From CAVQUE01 sp046290435 (GTDB lineage Bacteria; Actinomycetota; Acidimicrobiia; Acidimicrobiales; UBA8592), in assembly GCA_046290435.1 (NCBI GenBank), contig JBKAGO010000059.1:1-52572 (forward strand): a stretch of 52,572 nt of DNA, read 5' to 3'. Each line of letters begins with the position of its first letter. Within the stretch, counting starts at the first letter, position 1. A program made the translations under genes and the position numbers. The notes beneath the pieces are model-generated. The model was not told where the DNA came from. It saw only the letters and a list, made by a program, of their open reading frames with translations, and ran no database searches. Shown piece after piece: positions 41,126 through 49,936 of the stretch.

Positions 41126-43843
41126 TCAGCCGACGCCGAGCACGACGACCGCGTTGTCCTCGGTGATCGACACGTTCACCCGCGAGAGATTCTCGTCGAG
41201 ATCCAACATCTGGTTCTGCCCGTTGATGATGCTCGGACGGATCCGCCAGCCGGCCTCGGTCGCGACCCGCAACGCGTCGGTGAGCGGGAGGCCCTCGAGC
41301 GCGGCACGGGCCTCATCGAGGGTCGGCGTGGCACCGCTATTCGTCGTCGAAGGCAAGATGACGAGATCCTCCATCACCTGCAACAGGACGCTGGAGTCGA
41401 CACCACGACCGATCACCTCGACGAGTCGCCGGCCCGACTGGTGGCCGACTCGGACTTCGCCGCCATCGACTACCACGATCGAGACCTCACGACCGTCGGC
41501 GGTGAGCCGGCGCTCGGCTTCATCGGGGACGAGGTCGACGCCTCTTCGCCAGCCGATGGCGATGGTGCGGCCGGTTGCTTCGTCCTCGAAGGCCTGAAAG
41601 CGAGCCGAGTCGCTGATCTCGACGTCCGAGGAAGCGAAGCCTTCCGGCAGGGTGATCCGATCGACGATGAGCCCGTCCGCCGCCATGGCGGCGAGCGCCG
41701 TGGCGTCGAGATCGAGGAGCCGGAGCCCTTCTCCTGCCGCCTCGTCGGCCGGCGCTGCGTCGCCGCAGAAGGTGTCGGGCCAGGCGATCGAGCCCTCGAT
41801 GTCGGGCAGCTGCAGCTGTGCCTCTCGGACATCGGCGTCGGGCCGGTCGAAGATGAGACTCCAGCCGTCGGCGGTTCCCTCGATCGGCCACACGACGAGG
41901 CCGGGCCCGCCGGTCGTCTCGTCGGGCCAGCCTGCGACAGCCGGGTCGAGGCCCGTCAGGGTCACGCACTCGGGGACGTCACGGGCGACGACGTAGGTCC
42001 ACACGGTGCCGTCGGGCAGCTCGATCGGCTTCACCACGGTGACGTCGTCGGGGAGCAGGGCGGCGAAGGTCGCCTCGCCGTCGGCGACGATGTACGACTC
42101 GCCCTCGTGGGTGCCGACCACCCAGAAGACCCGGCCGTTGCCTCCGCTCGCATCGACCGAGAAGCCGTCGGCGATGCCCATGCTCTGGGCCGACGGGTGC
42201 GAGGCGACGTCGACCATGGGGAACTCGGTCTCCGTTCCGATGGTCTCCTCCGTGGCGTGGTCGTCATCTGCCGAGGCGACCATTTCGACGCCGCCGGCGA
42301 TGTCCAAGACGATGGGCTCCTGCCCGTCGACCAGGGCGTCGAAGAGGGCGGGGGCCTCGGCGGGGCCGACCCAGACCAGCAGGCGAGTACCCTCCTCGTC
42401 GTCGGGCAACAGCACCTCGGTGAGCTCGCCGGGGGTGCCTTCGGCGGGCAGCACGATGTGGTCGGGGCCGGCAGCGATCACGCCCATCTGGAGGCCCTCG
42501 CCGATCAGCTGTGCGACGACGGTAGGGGTCTGCGCCAGCTGGTCGATGAAGTCCGAGAGCGGTGAGCAGCTGCTGCCGCTGCCGAAGCCTTCGGACAGAG
42601 CGGTGCAGAACTGGTCGCCCTGGGTGCCGACGGCCCACGACCAGTCCACCGACGATCCGGCGATGTCGGTGGAGCCCGAGCCGGTACCCCACACCTCGTC
42701 GAAGTCGCCGGTGGCCTGCGTGGTGAGAGCGCCCTCTCGGATGTCGTCGAGCAGAGCGGGGTCGAGCTCGACCACCGCAGCGGCCACCTCGAGGGCGAAC
42801 TCGCCGCCGCCCTGCGTTGCGGACGTCACAGACCCCAACACCCCTGGGGCCCACTGCCAGGTGACCGTGTGGATCCGGTTCATGTCGCCTGCGTCGGGGT
42901 CGGCGTCGTCGGTGGCGCCGAAGTCCCACGTGAACAGCCACCCGTCGTTTCCGCCGACCTGGACCGGCTCGGCAGACGAAGCCCACCACCGGTCCGCGGC
43001 CACCGAATCGGCGGTCAGATCTCCGGGCGAGCTCCACACCGCGACCGACTCGACCATGGAGGAGCTGACGGTCTCGGCCCGCTCGTAGGCCACCAGTGGC
43101 CCCTCCGGGGCCCGGAAGGAGGCGAACATCGACGGGAACCCGTTGCTCACGGCGACGACATCGAAGCCTTCCAGCGCAGCGGGCCGTTCGGCGCCCTCGC
43201 CGAGGGTGATGCGGTCGATGCCGGCGGAGAGGTCGAGGCCATCGGCGACTGCGACCAGTTCGTCGGCGCTCAGGACCCTGCTGGCGGCGATCATCTGGGT
43301 CTGGCCGCCCCCGTCGCCGGCGGGCTCCAGCCACTCGATGGACGTGACCTCGGAGAACGTCCCGGAGTCGTCCGGATCGGTGATGACACCTTCCACGCCG
43401 CGCACGGTCACCGGGGTGCCCTCGCTCAACGACATGGACCCCTCATCGACGATTTCGCCGACCATCAGATCGCCCGCCGCGTAGGGGTCTTCGGCGCCAG
43501 GGGTGCCGAAGAACACGAACGTCACCGAGAACTCCTCGGTCATCTCGTCGAAGATCGGGTCGTCGGGGTTCAACGCCCCGGTGGCGGTGAGGCCGAAGGA
43601 CTCCGGTTCGGCCAGTCCGAGCGTCGGCAGCTCGCCGGAGCCGGCGGTGACCGTCTCGGCGGTGTCGTCGCGTGTGAGCAGGAAGGTCCCGAGGCCGACC
43701 ACCAGCAGCACGGCGGCGGCGCCGAGCAGGACGGGCATGCGGCCGCGGTTGCGGGCGTCGGCGCCGAGCGCCGGGGCATCGAGATGGGCGACGGAAGCGC
43801 GGGCCGCGCCGGAGGACTGACGTGCGAGCTCCTCGAGCTTCAT
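41126..43843 (-). CDS. large membrane-anchored extracellular protein, partner of ECF sigma factor
   Basis: A 905-residue protein with a short cytoplasmic part (about 34 residues, MKLEELARQSSGAARASVAH...), one membrane helix (about 36-58, VLLGAAAVLLVVGLGTFLL) and a very large outer region rich in beta strand and acidic residues, with scattered cysteines (FCTALSEGFGSGSSCSP, ECVTL, FCGDA). No known domain was recognised. The start overlaps the sigma gene stop by 4 nt, and the topology matches an anti-sigma or signal-receiving partner, but the cytoplasmic part is very short for a classical anti-sigma domain. It ends SRVNVSITEDNAVVVLGVG. Confidence 0.75.
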   Translation of the reverse strand: MKLEELARQSSGAARASVAHLDAPALGADARNRGRMPVLLGAAAVLLVVGLGTFLLTRDDTAETVTAGSGELPTLGLAEPESFGLTATGALNPDDPIFDEMTEEFSVTFVFFGTPGAEDPYAAGDLMVGEIVDEGSMSLSEGTPVTVRGVEGVITDPDDSGTFSEVTSIEWLEPAGDGGGQTQMIAASRVLSADELVAVADGLDLSAGIDRITLGEGAERPAALEGFDVVAVSNGFPSMFASFRAPEGPLVAYERAETVSSSMVESVAVWSSPGDLTADSVAADRWWASSAEPVQVGGNDGWLFTWDFGATDDADPDAGDMNRIHTVTWQWAPGVLGSVTSATQGGGEFALEVAAAVVELDPALLDDIREGALTTQATGDFDEVWGTGSGSTDIAGSSVDWSWAVGTQGDQFCTALSEGFGSGSSCSPLSDFIDQLAQTPTVVAQLIGEGLQMGVIAAGPDHIVLPAEGTPGELTEVLLPDDEEGTRLLVWVGPAEAPALFDALVDGQEPIVLDIAGGVEMVASADDDHATEETIGTETEFPMVDVASHPSAQSMGIADGFSVDASGGNGRVFWVVGTHEGESYIVADGEATFAALLPDDVTVVKPIELPDGTVWTYVVARDVPECVTLTGLDPAVAGWPDETTGGPGLVVWPIEGTADGWSLIFDRPDADVREAQLQLPDIEGSIAWPDTFCGDAAPADEAAGEGLRLLDLDATALAAMAADGLIVDRITLPEGFASSDVEISDSARFQAFEDEATGRTIAIGWRRGVDLVPDEAERRLTADGREVSIVVVDGGEVRVGHQSGRRLVEVIGRGVDSSVLLQVMEDLVILPSTTNSGATPTLDEARAALEGLPLTDALRVATEAGWRIRPSIINGQNQMLDLDENLSRVNVSITEDNAVVVLGVG

Positions 43844-44448
43844 GACTCCTCCTCTGTGGGGTCGAGATCGAGATCGAAACGGGTGGCGAGGGCCTTGCGG
43901 GCCCGGTGCAGCTGGGTCTTGACGGTGCCGGGCGCGATGTCGAGCAGCCGGGCGATGTCGTCGACGGGTCGGTCGTCGTGGTAGTGCAGGGCGACGATCT
44001 GGGCCTGCTTGTCGGGCAGCGACCGCACCGCGGCCCAGAAGGCGTCGGCGGTGGGCGGCAGCTCAGCAGGCAGCTCCCGCTGGCGGCCGAGGTGCTTGGC
44101 GTAGGCGCGGGCCTCGGCGCCGCGGCGCCGGCCCCACGAGCGGGCCCGGTTGACCGCCACCCGGCGCACCCATGCGCCCGGGTCGTCGTAGCCGCTGATC
44201 TGGGCCCACCGCTTGTGGGCCTCGACGAAGGCGTCCTGGGTCAGCTCCTCGGCGGCCCACCGGCTACCGGAGAGGACGTGGACGAGCGACACCACCTGGT
44301 GCCACTCGCCGCGGTACCAGTCCTCGAAGGATCGGGTCGGGACCTCGAACGCCCCGGCGAGGGGATCGATCGAGGGCAGGTGCGCCGGATCGGGGCCGGT
44401 GTCCGCCGGCGGCCGCCGATCGGCGTGCAGATCAGGTTCCATGTCCAT
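43840..44448 (-). CDS. ECF-type RNA polymerase sigma factor
   Basis: A 202-residue sigma factor of the SigE/sigma-70 ECF type: region 2 (FEDWYRGEWHQVVSLVHVLSG..., AAEELTQDAFVEAHKRWAQI, DDPGAWVRRVAVNRARSWGRR) and region 4 (LPDKQAQIVALHYHDDRPVDDIARLLDIAPGTVKTQLHRARKAL). The ATG at 44448 has a GGGGAAG ribosome binding site at ideal spacing; a GTG at 44457 is less suited. The stop overlaps the membrane partner start by 4 nt. This is the second sigma-partner pair in the window. Confidence 0.9.
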   Translation of the reverse strand: MDMEPDLHADRRPPADTGPDPAHLPSIDPLAGAFEVPTRSFEDWYRGEWHQVVSLVHVLSGSRWAAEELTQDAFVEAHKRWAQISGYDDPGAWVRRVAVNRARSWGRRRGAEARAYAKHLGRQRELPAELPPTADAFWAAVRSLPDKQAQIVALHYHDDRPVDDIARLLDIAPGTVKTQLHRARKALATRFDLDLDPTEEES

Positions 44449-44530
44449 CACACGCACTTCCCCGTCCGCCAGGTTGACATGGAGTCCGATCGGCCCATAC
44501 CGCCGGACCGAGAGGCGCTCTCGCTCGGCC

Positions 44531-45076
44531 TCAGGTGGCGGGACCCGCAGAGAGACGATCGACGCGACCCAGCAGCAACTCGATCTCCTCTGGCGAGGCT
44601 TCGACGAGACCAGCGCGCGTCCGCACGTCGTCGGCGGCTACGACACCAGCAGCCAGCAGCGCTCCGCAGAACTCGAGGTCCTTCTCCCTGCCGGCGAGCA
44701 GCTTGCTGACGACCAGATCTACAGGATCGAGGCACCAGCCGGTGACGCCGCGGGTGTTCTCCGAGCGCAGTGCGACCAGCCGATCCTTCCAGCCGGCGGG
44801 CAGGCGCGCCGTCGACTCGCCGACGCCCTGGGCGTAGATCCCGAAGGTCTCGTGGAACATGGAGAGCTCGCCGATGGTGCCGTCGAGAAGATTCGCCTTC
44901 TCGCCGTCGACGTCGTCGATGGGCACCAGGTCGGCCTCGATGGACAACACCGCGACCTCTGGAAGCGCTCCGTCGATGGCGCCGACGATCGCCTGACTGC
45001 CGATCACGATGAACTCGTCCGTGGCGACGACGGCCCCGGCGGCGCGCAGGAGGTGCTCGAGTTGGTCACGCCGCAT
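44531..45076 (-). CDS. DUF6036-type nucleotidyltransferase
   Basis: A 181-residue protein: MRRDQLEHLLRAAGAVVATDEFIVIGSQAIVGAI has the GSQA variant of the nucleotidyltransferase GS motif, followed by acidic VLSIEADLVPIDD and a helical end. This fits the DUF6036/AbiEii-like minimal nucleotidyltransferases found in toxin-antitoxin or defence pairs. The start overlaps the preceding small gene by 11 nt, so it is translated from the same mRNA. The target is unknown. Confidence 0.72.
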   Translation of the reverse strand: MRRDQLEHLLRAAGAVVATDEFIVIGSQAIVGAIDGALPEVAVLSIEADLVPIDDVDGEKANLLDGTIGELSMFHETFGIYAQGVGESTARLPAGWKDRLVALRSENTRGVTGWCLDPVDLVVSKLLAGREKDLEFCGALLAAGVVAADDVRTRAGLVEASPEEIELLLGRVDRLSAGPAT

Positions 45077-45407
45077 CGGCCGAACCTGCTCTCCGCTCAG
45101 CTCGCAGGATCTCCCATCGTTCCTCGGGGCGCAGGAGCCCGGCGAAGGGGCTCGCCGAGGCCAGTTGGTCCTGGTCGGGGTCGGTCAGGACGACCGCGAT
45201 CTGATCGATCGGCCCGTCGAGAAGCCGGTCCCACTCGTCCAACAGCGCACAGGCGTGACCGTCGGAGTCGGCCGACCGCATCCGGGCTAGCGTCGAGCGG
45301 CCATGGGCGACCGCGTCACCGGGTGCCTCGACGATTCGCCGTGCCAGCGCAGCCCGCAACGCCCGGGCGCGCTGCAGCTCGGGCGGCGGCGCATCGGTCG
45401 GTGACAT
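45066..45407 (-). CDS. small helical protein paired with DUF6036 nucleotidyltransferase
   Basis: A 113-residue, mainly helical, acidic protein with no recognised family (ELQRARALRAALARRIVEAPG, CALLDEWDRLLDGPIDQIAVVL, EERWEILRAERRAGSADAA). The ATG at 45407 is 6 nt after TATCTT, indicating a leaderless mRNA. It overlaps the nucleotidyltransferase gene by 11 nt and is likely its antitoxin-side or toxin-side partner. Confidence 0.65.
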   Translation of the reverse strand: MSPTDAPPPELQRARALRAALARRIVEAPGDAVAHGRSTLARMRSADSDGHACALLDEWDRLLDGPIDQIAVVLTDPDQDQLASASPFAGLLRPEERWEILRAERRAGSADAA

Positions 45408-45488
45408 TTCGCCAAGATAGCCAACGCCTCCTGCGCGAGGCCGCCGCTGGATCAACGCACCGCGCGTGGCCCGGTGGCCAGGTCCCCG

Positions 45489-46934
45489 CTACCCGACGCC
45501 GACGGCGGCGAGCATCTCTTCTCGGGGTGGGCCGAGCGGGGGTTCGGGTGGGCGGTTGGCGCGGTCCTGCCACACCTTCATCACGCGGGCGCCGATGTCG
45601 GGTTCGAGCAGGTGGTTGGGCGGGGCCAGCAGGTTCATGGTCCGACAGAACGCCCGCCACACCACGGCGTCGGTGCGCGTCGCCGGCGACAGGCCCTCGC
45701 GCAGGATCGACCGCTTCATCTGTTCGCCGGACTCCTCGGGCACGTCCTCGCCGGCGGCGACGGCCTTCGCCCGGGCGATCGCACGGCGGGCCGATCGGTC
45801 CGAGTCGACCGACGACCGGTACCAGGGCTCGACCTGGTCGTTCACCGCGGCGTCATAGGCGACCGCCAGCGAGGCGGCGTCGGTGCCGTGGTCGTCGGCG
45901 GCGCGGGCCAACAGGTCGGCCTGCCACATGCCCGTGGAGCAGCCGCGGCCGTAGAGCGGGTTGGTGCAGACGTGCGCGTCGCCGACGGCGACCAGGCCGG
46001 TGACCACCGGGTTCTCGTCGACCACGAACCGGCGGCGGCGGTTGAGCAAGCCCGCCATCGAGTGCACCTCGGTGATGGCGTGTGCCCGGCCGTCGAGCCA
46101 CGGGGCGACCGACGGGATCTGTCGGCCGATGGCGTCGAACACCGCCGGGTCCTTGATGGCGTTGCGCAGCACCGTGTCGTCGGCGTCGATGGCCAGCGTC
46201 AGCGAGAATGTGTCGTTGTCGCCCCAGAACACCCCGTACTTCAGGTAGGTGAGGTCGCCGCCCACCAGGCGGTCCGTGCCGGGGTACGCCTCGCCGGGCT
46301 CGAGCTCGAAGAACCGCGACGCGTACACGATGCCGGTGTCCTCGACCTCCTCGTCGGGCATCGTCACGCCGATGTCGGCCAGCCAGTCCGGCACCGTCGA
46401 ACGCCGGCCGTTGGCGGCCACCACGAGGTCGGCGCCCAGGACCGTCCCGTCGTCGAGGACGACGCCGTCGACGTGGGGGACGGCTGCGGTGCGGTCGCCG
46501 CACAGCCCGCTGACGGCCACGCCGGTGCGGACCTCGACGCCGTCGGTGCCCAGCACGGCCCGACGCAGCACCCACTCGAAGGTGGTGCGGCGCGACGCGA
46601 TGAGGGTGAGGTCCTCGTCGCCGGGCATCGGGGTGCGGTCGTCGAGGGTGTCGGGCATGCGATCGGCCTGACGGATCTCGGTGGCGCCCGCGTCCAGCAG
46701 CGCTGTCAGTACGTCGGGGTGTTCGTCGCGCAGCAGGTTGTGGAGGCGGCCCAGCAACGCATGCGAGTGCCGCACCTGCGGCGCGCCGCGGCGGTCCCAC
46801 GCGAACGCCGCCGCCGGCGAGTCCGGCATCGGGGTGTCGTCGCGTTCGAGGACCGTCACCCGATGACCCCGCCGCGACAACGACAGGGCGGTGCCCAGCC
46901 CGGCCACCCCGCCACCGACCACTACTGCATGCAT
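45489..46934 (-). CDS. FAD-dependent monooxygenase
   Basis: A 481-residue flavoprotein of the PheA/TfdB-like class: GGGVAGLGTALSLSRRGHRVTVLERD at the start binds FAD, the DG-type VVAANGRRSTVPDWL and the GD-type LVAVGDAHVCTNPLYGRGCSTG are conserved. It probably hydroxylates or oxidises a small aromatic or lipid substrate with NAD(P)H and O2. The ATG at 46934 follows GGAGGG. It lies 20 nt downstream of the P450 gene on the same strand, so the two likely act in one oxidation pathway. Confidence 0.87.
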   Translation of the reverse strand: MHAVVVGGGVAGLGTALSLSRRGHRVTVLERDDTPMPDSPAAAFAWDRRGAPQVRHSHALLGRLHNLLRDEHPDVLTALLDAGATEIRQADRMPDTLDDRTPMPGDEDLTLIASRRTTFEWVLRRAVLGTDGVEVRTGVAVSGLCGDRTAAVPHVDGVVLDDGTVLGADLVVAANGRRSTVPDWLADIGVTMPDEEVEDTGIVYASRFFELEPGEAYPGTDRLVGGDLTYLKYGVFWGDNDTFSLTLAIDADDTVLRNAIKDPAVFDAIGRQIPSVAPWLDGRAHAITEVHSMAGLLNRRRRFVVDENPVVTGLVAVGDAHVCTNPLYGRGCSTGMWQADLLARAADDHGTDAASLAVAYDAAVNDQVEPWYRSSVDSDRSARRAIARAKAVAAGEDVPEESGEQMKRSILREGLSPATRTDAVVWRAFCRTMNLLAPPNHLLEPDIGARVMKVWQDRANRPPEPPLGPPREEMLAAVGVG

Positions 46935-46953
46935 GGAACCCTCCGTTCCGCCG

Positions 46954-48192
46954 TCACCCGACACGTTCGTAATCGACGAGGACCGCCTCGGGGGCGCGCG
47001 TCGCGCCCTTGATCCTGAAGGTGAGGTCGGCGTCGGGCGCCAGGCGAGGGTTCGCCATGGTCTGCGCCAGCAGTTCCGAACCCATCACGGCCTCGACACG
47101 GGCCATCTCGTACCCGAGGCAGAAGTGTTTGCCGAGCCCGAAGCCCAGGTGCCCGTAGCGGCCGTCGTCGCCGTGGTGGCCGGTCTTGCGTTCCTTGCCG
47201 AGGTGCAGGTCGTCGCGGTCGATGCGGAACTCGCGGGGAGCGTCGAACACGGTCTCGTCGCAGTTGGCCGACGCCAGCTGGATCAGGACCGCCTGATCGG
47301 GCGGGATGGTCACCCCGCTGAAGGTCACCTCGTTCACCGAGTAGCGCAGCTGCGACAGCACCGGCGGCGAGTGGCGCATCATCTCGCTGAACGCGGCGTC
47401 GAACAGGGTGTGGTCGGCCAGCACTGCTGCCAGCTGGTCGGGATGCTGCAGCAGCCGGGCCCACATGTTGGCGATGCCCTTGTCGGTCGTCTCGCCGCCG
47501 GCCACCAACAGCAGCGAGATGAACGCCTTGATCTCGGTGTCGTCGAGCGACTCGCCCTCGGCGGTGGCGTGCACGATCTTCGAGATCAGGTCCTCGGCCG
47601 GGCAGCCCCGGCGGTCCTCGATGATGGGCGCCACGTAGGTGGCCAGGTGCTCGTGGGCCTCGATGCCCTTGGCCTGTTTGTCGGGGTTGAACCGCACCAG
47701 GCCGGCCATCATCGTCGTGTACCAGTCGTGGAACCGGTCGTGGTCGGACTGGTCCATGCCCAACATGTCGACGATGACGTTGACCGGCAGGCGGGTGCTG
47801 AAGCCGTCGACGAGGTCGACGGGCCCCTCGCCGGGGAAGGCCCCGATGAGCGCCCGGGCGTTGCGGTCGATCGCCTCGTAGTACGGCTCGAAGCGGCGGC
47901 CGACGAACTCCGGCGCCACGATCTTGCGGCGCACCACGTGGTCGTGGCCGTCCATGTCGAGCATCGTCGGGCCGAACACGACGCCGAGCGTCGACCGGTA
48001 GAGACGGTTGGAGAAGTTCTCGTGGTCGGCGAACGCGGCGACGCAGTCGTGGTAGCGGGTGAGCACCCATGCCTTGGACCGTTCGTCGTAGAACACCGGT
48101 GCCTCGTGGCGCATCCGCTCCCAGATCGGGTACGGGTCGGCCAGGAACTCCTCGGAGTACAACAGGTCCGTCGTGATGTCGGTGGTGATCAA
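46954..48192 (-). CDS. cytochrome P450
   Basis: A 412-residue P450: I-helix oxygen-binding AGGETT, E-x2-R in SEMMRHSPPV, and the heme loop FGLGKHFCLG with cysteine C358. A soluble class I bacterial enzyme needing ferredoxin and reductase partners, which are not encoded nearby. The start is uncertain: no ATG or GTG fits in frame, and a TTG at 48192 after a GGGGGG stretch is used. A TACGTT hexamer lies further upstream. It is the first gene of a two-gene operon with the FAD monooxygenase. Confidence 0.87.
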   Translation of the reverse strand: MITTDITTDLLYSEEFLADPYPIWERMRHEAPVFYDERSKAWVLTRYHDCVAAFADHENFSNRLYRSTLGVVFGPTMLDMDGHDHVVRRKIVAPEFVGRRFEPYYEAIDRNARALIGAFPGEGPVDLVDGFSTRLPVNVIVDMLGMDQSDHDRFHDWYTTMMAGLVRFNPDKQAKGIEAHEHLATYVAPIIEDRRGCPAEDLISKIVHATAEGESLDDTEIKAFISLLLVAGGETTDKGIANMWARLLQHPDQLAAVLADHTLFDAAFSEMMRHSPPVLSQLRYSVNEVTFSGVTIPPDQAVLIQLASANCDETVFDAPREFRIDRDDLHLGKERKTGHHGDDGRYGHLGFGLGKHFCLGYEMARVEAVMGSELLAQTMANPRLAPDADLTFRIKGATRAPEAVLVDYERVG

Positions 48193-48366
48193 TCGGCCCC
48201 CCGGAATCGGCCCGTCACGCTCCCCAGAACGTACCGGGCGGGCGCCGTCGGCGTCGGCCGGACGGGCCGGCCCGAACGACGCCCCGACGAGGCATGTGCA
48301 ACGACGGTGTCTCTCGATACCATCCGCTCCTCGGCGGGGGCGCCGAACCAACCGAAGGAGTCATCG

Positions 48367-48750
48367 GTGCCCACCTGGGATCCGCCCCCCGACGTCCGCT
48401 TCGACCACACCGCTGCGCAGGCTCTGGCCGCCACGGCGCTCGATGCCGAGCGCGAACTCGATCGCCTCGTCCAGGCGACGCGCCGCCTCCACGAGGTGGC
48501 CGCCGCCACCTGGCGTGGCCGAGCCCGCGCCCGTGCCGACGACCATCTCGAACGCTGGTGGTTCGCCATCGCCGGGGCCATCGACGATCTCCGGGCCCTC
48601 GCCGCCCAGGTCGCCGCTGCCACCGCGGCGGCCCAGGCGGAACAGGCCCGGCGAAGCGCCGAGCGCATCCGATGGCACGCCGAAGCCGAAGCCGAGCGTC
48701 AGGCCGAGGCCAGAGCGCCGCGCCCCGACGACGACGGAGGCGACCGATGA
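48367..48750 (+). CDS. WXG100-like small helical protein
   Basis: A 127-residue protein with two long helices: AAQALAATALDAERELDRLVQATRRLHEVAAAT, then a W-x-G turn (WRG, residues 49-51), then RARARADDHLERWWFAIAGAIDDLRALAAQV and an Arg/Ala-rich tail. This is the ESX/WXG100 fold of substrates and chaperones of type VII secretion. The GTG start has a GAAGGAG ribosome binding site 8 nt upstream. The stop overlaps the ATG of the phospholipase gene (ATGA), so it is probably the partner needed for secretion of that protein. No ESX machinery gene is in the window. Confidence 0.72.
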   Translation: MPTWDPPPDVRFDHTAAQALAATALDAERELDRLVQATRRLHEVAAATWRGRARARADDHLERWWFAIAGAIDDLRALAAQVAAATAAAQAEQARRSAERIRWHAEAEAERQAEARAPRPDDDGGDR

Positions 48751-49901
48751 GCCCGGGCGAACCCGACCTGGTGGTCGGTGCGCCACGGATTCTGCGCGAA
48801 CTCGCCGGATCGCTGCACGACGGCGGTGCCGAGCTCGACGACCACGCCGGACGCCTCGGCGATGCAGCCGCCGCCTTCTCGCTGGGCAGTCCCGACTTCG
48901 GCGGTGTCGCCGTAGCGCTGGCAGAGGACATCGCGGCACGTCTCCTTCACGAATCCCCGATGATCGTCCGGGTGGGCGACGGCGTCGCCGATCTGGCCGA
49001 CTCCCTCGAGGCGGCCGACCGGGCCGGCTTCGGCGGACCGCTTGGCTCGCCCGGGCTCGGGTGGGGCGTCGTCGTCGTGGACGCTGAGTTGCTCGCCACC
49101 TTCGATATCGGGCCACACAGCTCGCTCGAGGAGCTCCACGACGCCCTCCGGCGACGCCGGGACCTGCTCGTCGCCGCCCACGGCCGTCCCGCCACGTTCG
49201 GCCCCCGGCTGCCCGACACGATGGCCGACCAGGTCGATCGGCTCGACGCGCTGGTCCGCCAGCTCGACGCCATCGTGTCCGGCCGTCCCGGAGGCTGGGC
49301 GGGCGTCGGGAGCGAGCAGTGGAGCACCGCCGGGGGTTTCCTGGCCGCCGCATCGCTCGGCGGGGCCCAGGTCGCCGCGCGGCGCATCGAGATCGGTGTC
49401 GGCACCGGAACCGACCGTGACTTCCACGCCGTGGTGGCGTGGGCCGAGCAGCACCCGTTCCTCGCCGCAGCCGAGCACCACGGCGTCGCCATCACACCCG
49501 CCCGCCTCGAACTGCTCGTCGAGATCGACCGGCTGGTCGGCCTCCCCATCGGCGGCTTCCTCGACGAGCGCGAGCGAAGTCTGGGGGGCACGTCCGGCCT
49601 CGACTGGCGCAGCGACGGCTGCAGCGGACCGGTCATCTCCACCGCCGACCACCACTGTTATCGCCACGACTTCATCTACCGCAACGCCAGGATGTTGCGC
49701 GATCAGTGGGGTCTGGCGCCCGGCTTCGCCGAGGACCTGAAGGACCTCGCCGACCGTCGCTTCACCAACGAGGTCATCGACGACTCGCCCCGGTGGCCCG
49801 GACGCCCGGAGCCGTTCGCGTGGGCGATCGGGGTCGGGGCGGCCGTGCGGCTGTTCGGCACCGTCGCCACCCCGTGGACGCCGCCTGAAGCCGAGCCCTG
49901 A
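48747..49901 (+). CDS. LXG/WXG-type toxin-like protein with C-terminal phospholipase A2 domain
   Basis: A 384-residue protein. Residues 1-180 are helical and low in motifs, like the N-terminal targeting region of type VII polymorphic toxins. Residues 285-320 contain a prokaryotic phospholipase A2 signature: DGCSGPVISTADHHCYRHDF with C292, C304, H307 and D308 and Y311 in FIYRN, followed by helices and VIDDSPRW. PLA2 would release fatty acid from membrane phospholipids. It overlaps the WXG100-like gene by 4 nt. No immunity gene was recognised next to it, so self-protection may rely on compartment or on an unseen protein. Confidence 0.72.
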   Translation: MSPGEPDLVVGAPRILRELAGSLHDGGAELDDHAGRLGDAAAAFSLGSPDFGGVAVALAEDIAARLLHESPMIVRVGDGVADLADSLEAADRAGFGGPLGSPGLGWGVVVVDAELLATFDIGPHSSLEELHDALRRRRDLLVAAHGRPATFGPRLPDTMADQVDRLDALVRQLDAIVSGRPGGWAGVGSEQWSTAGGFLAAASLGGAQVAARRIEIGVGTGTDRDFHAVVAWAEQHPFLAAAEHHGVAITPARLELLVEIDRLVGLPIGGFLDERERSLGGTSGLDWRSDGCSGPVISTADHHCYRHDFIYRNARMLRDQWGLAPGFAEDLKDLADRRFTNEVIDDSPRWPGRPEPFAWAIGVGAAVRLFGTVATPWTPPEAEP

Positions 49902-49936
49902 TCGGCTGATGGTCGGGGGTGGGCGTCGACGGTCCG

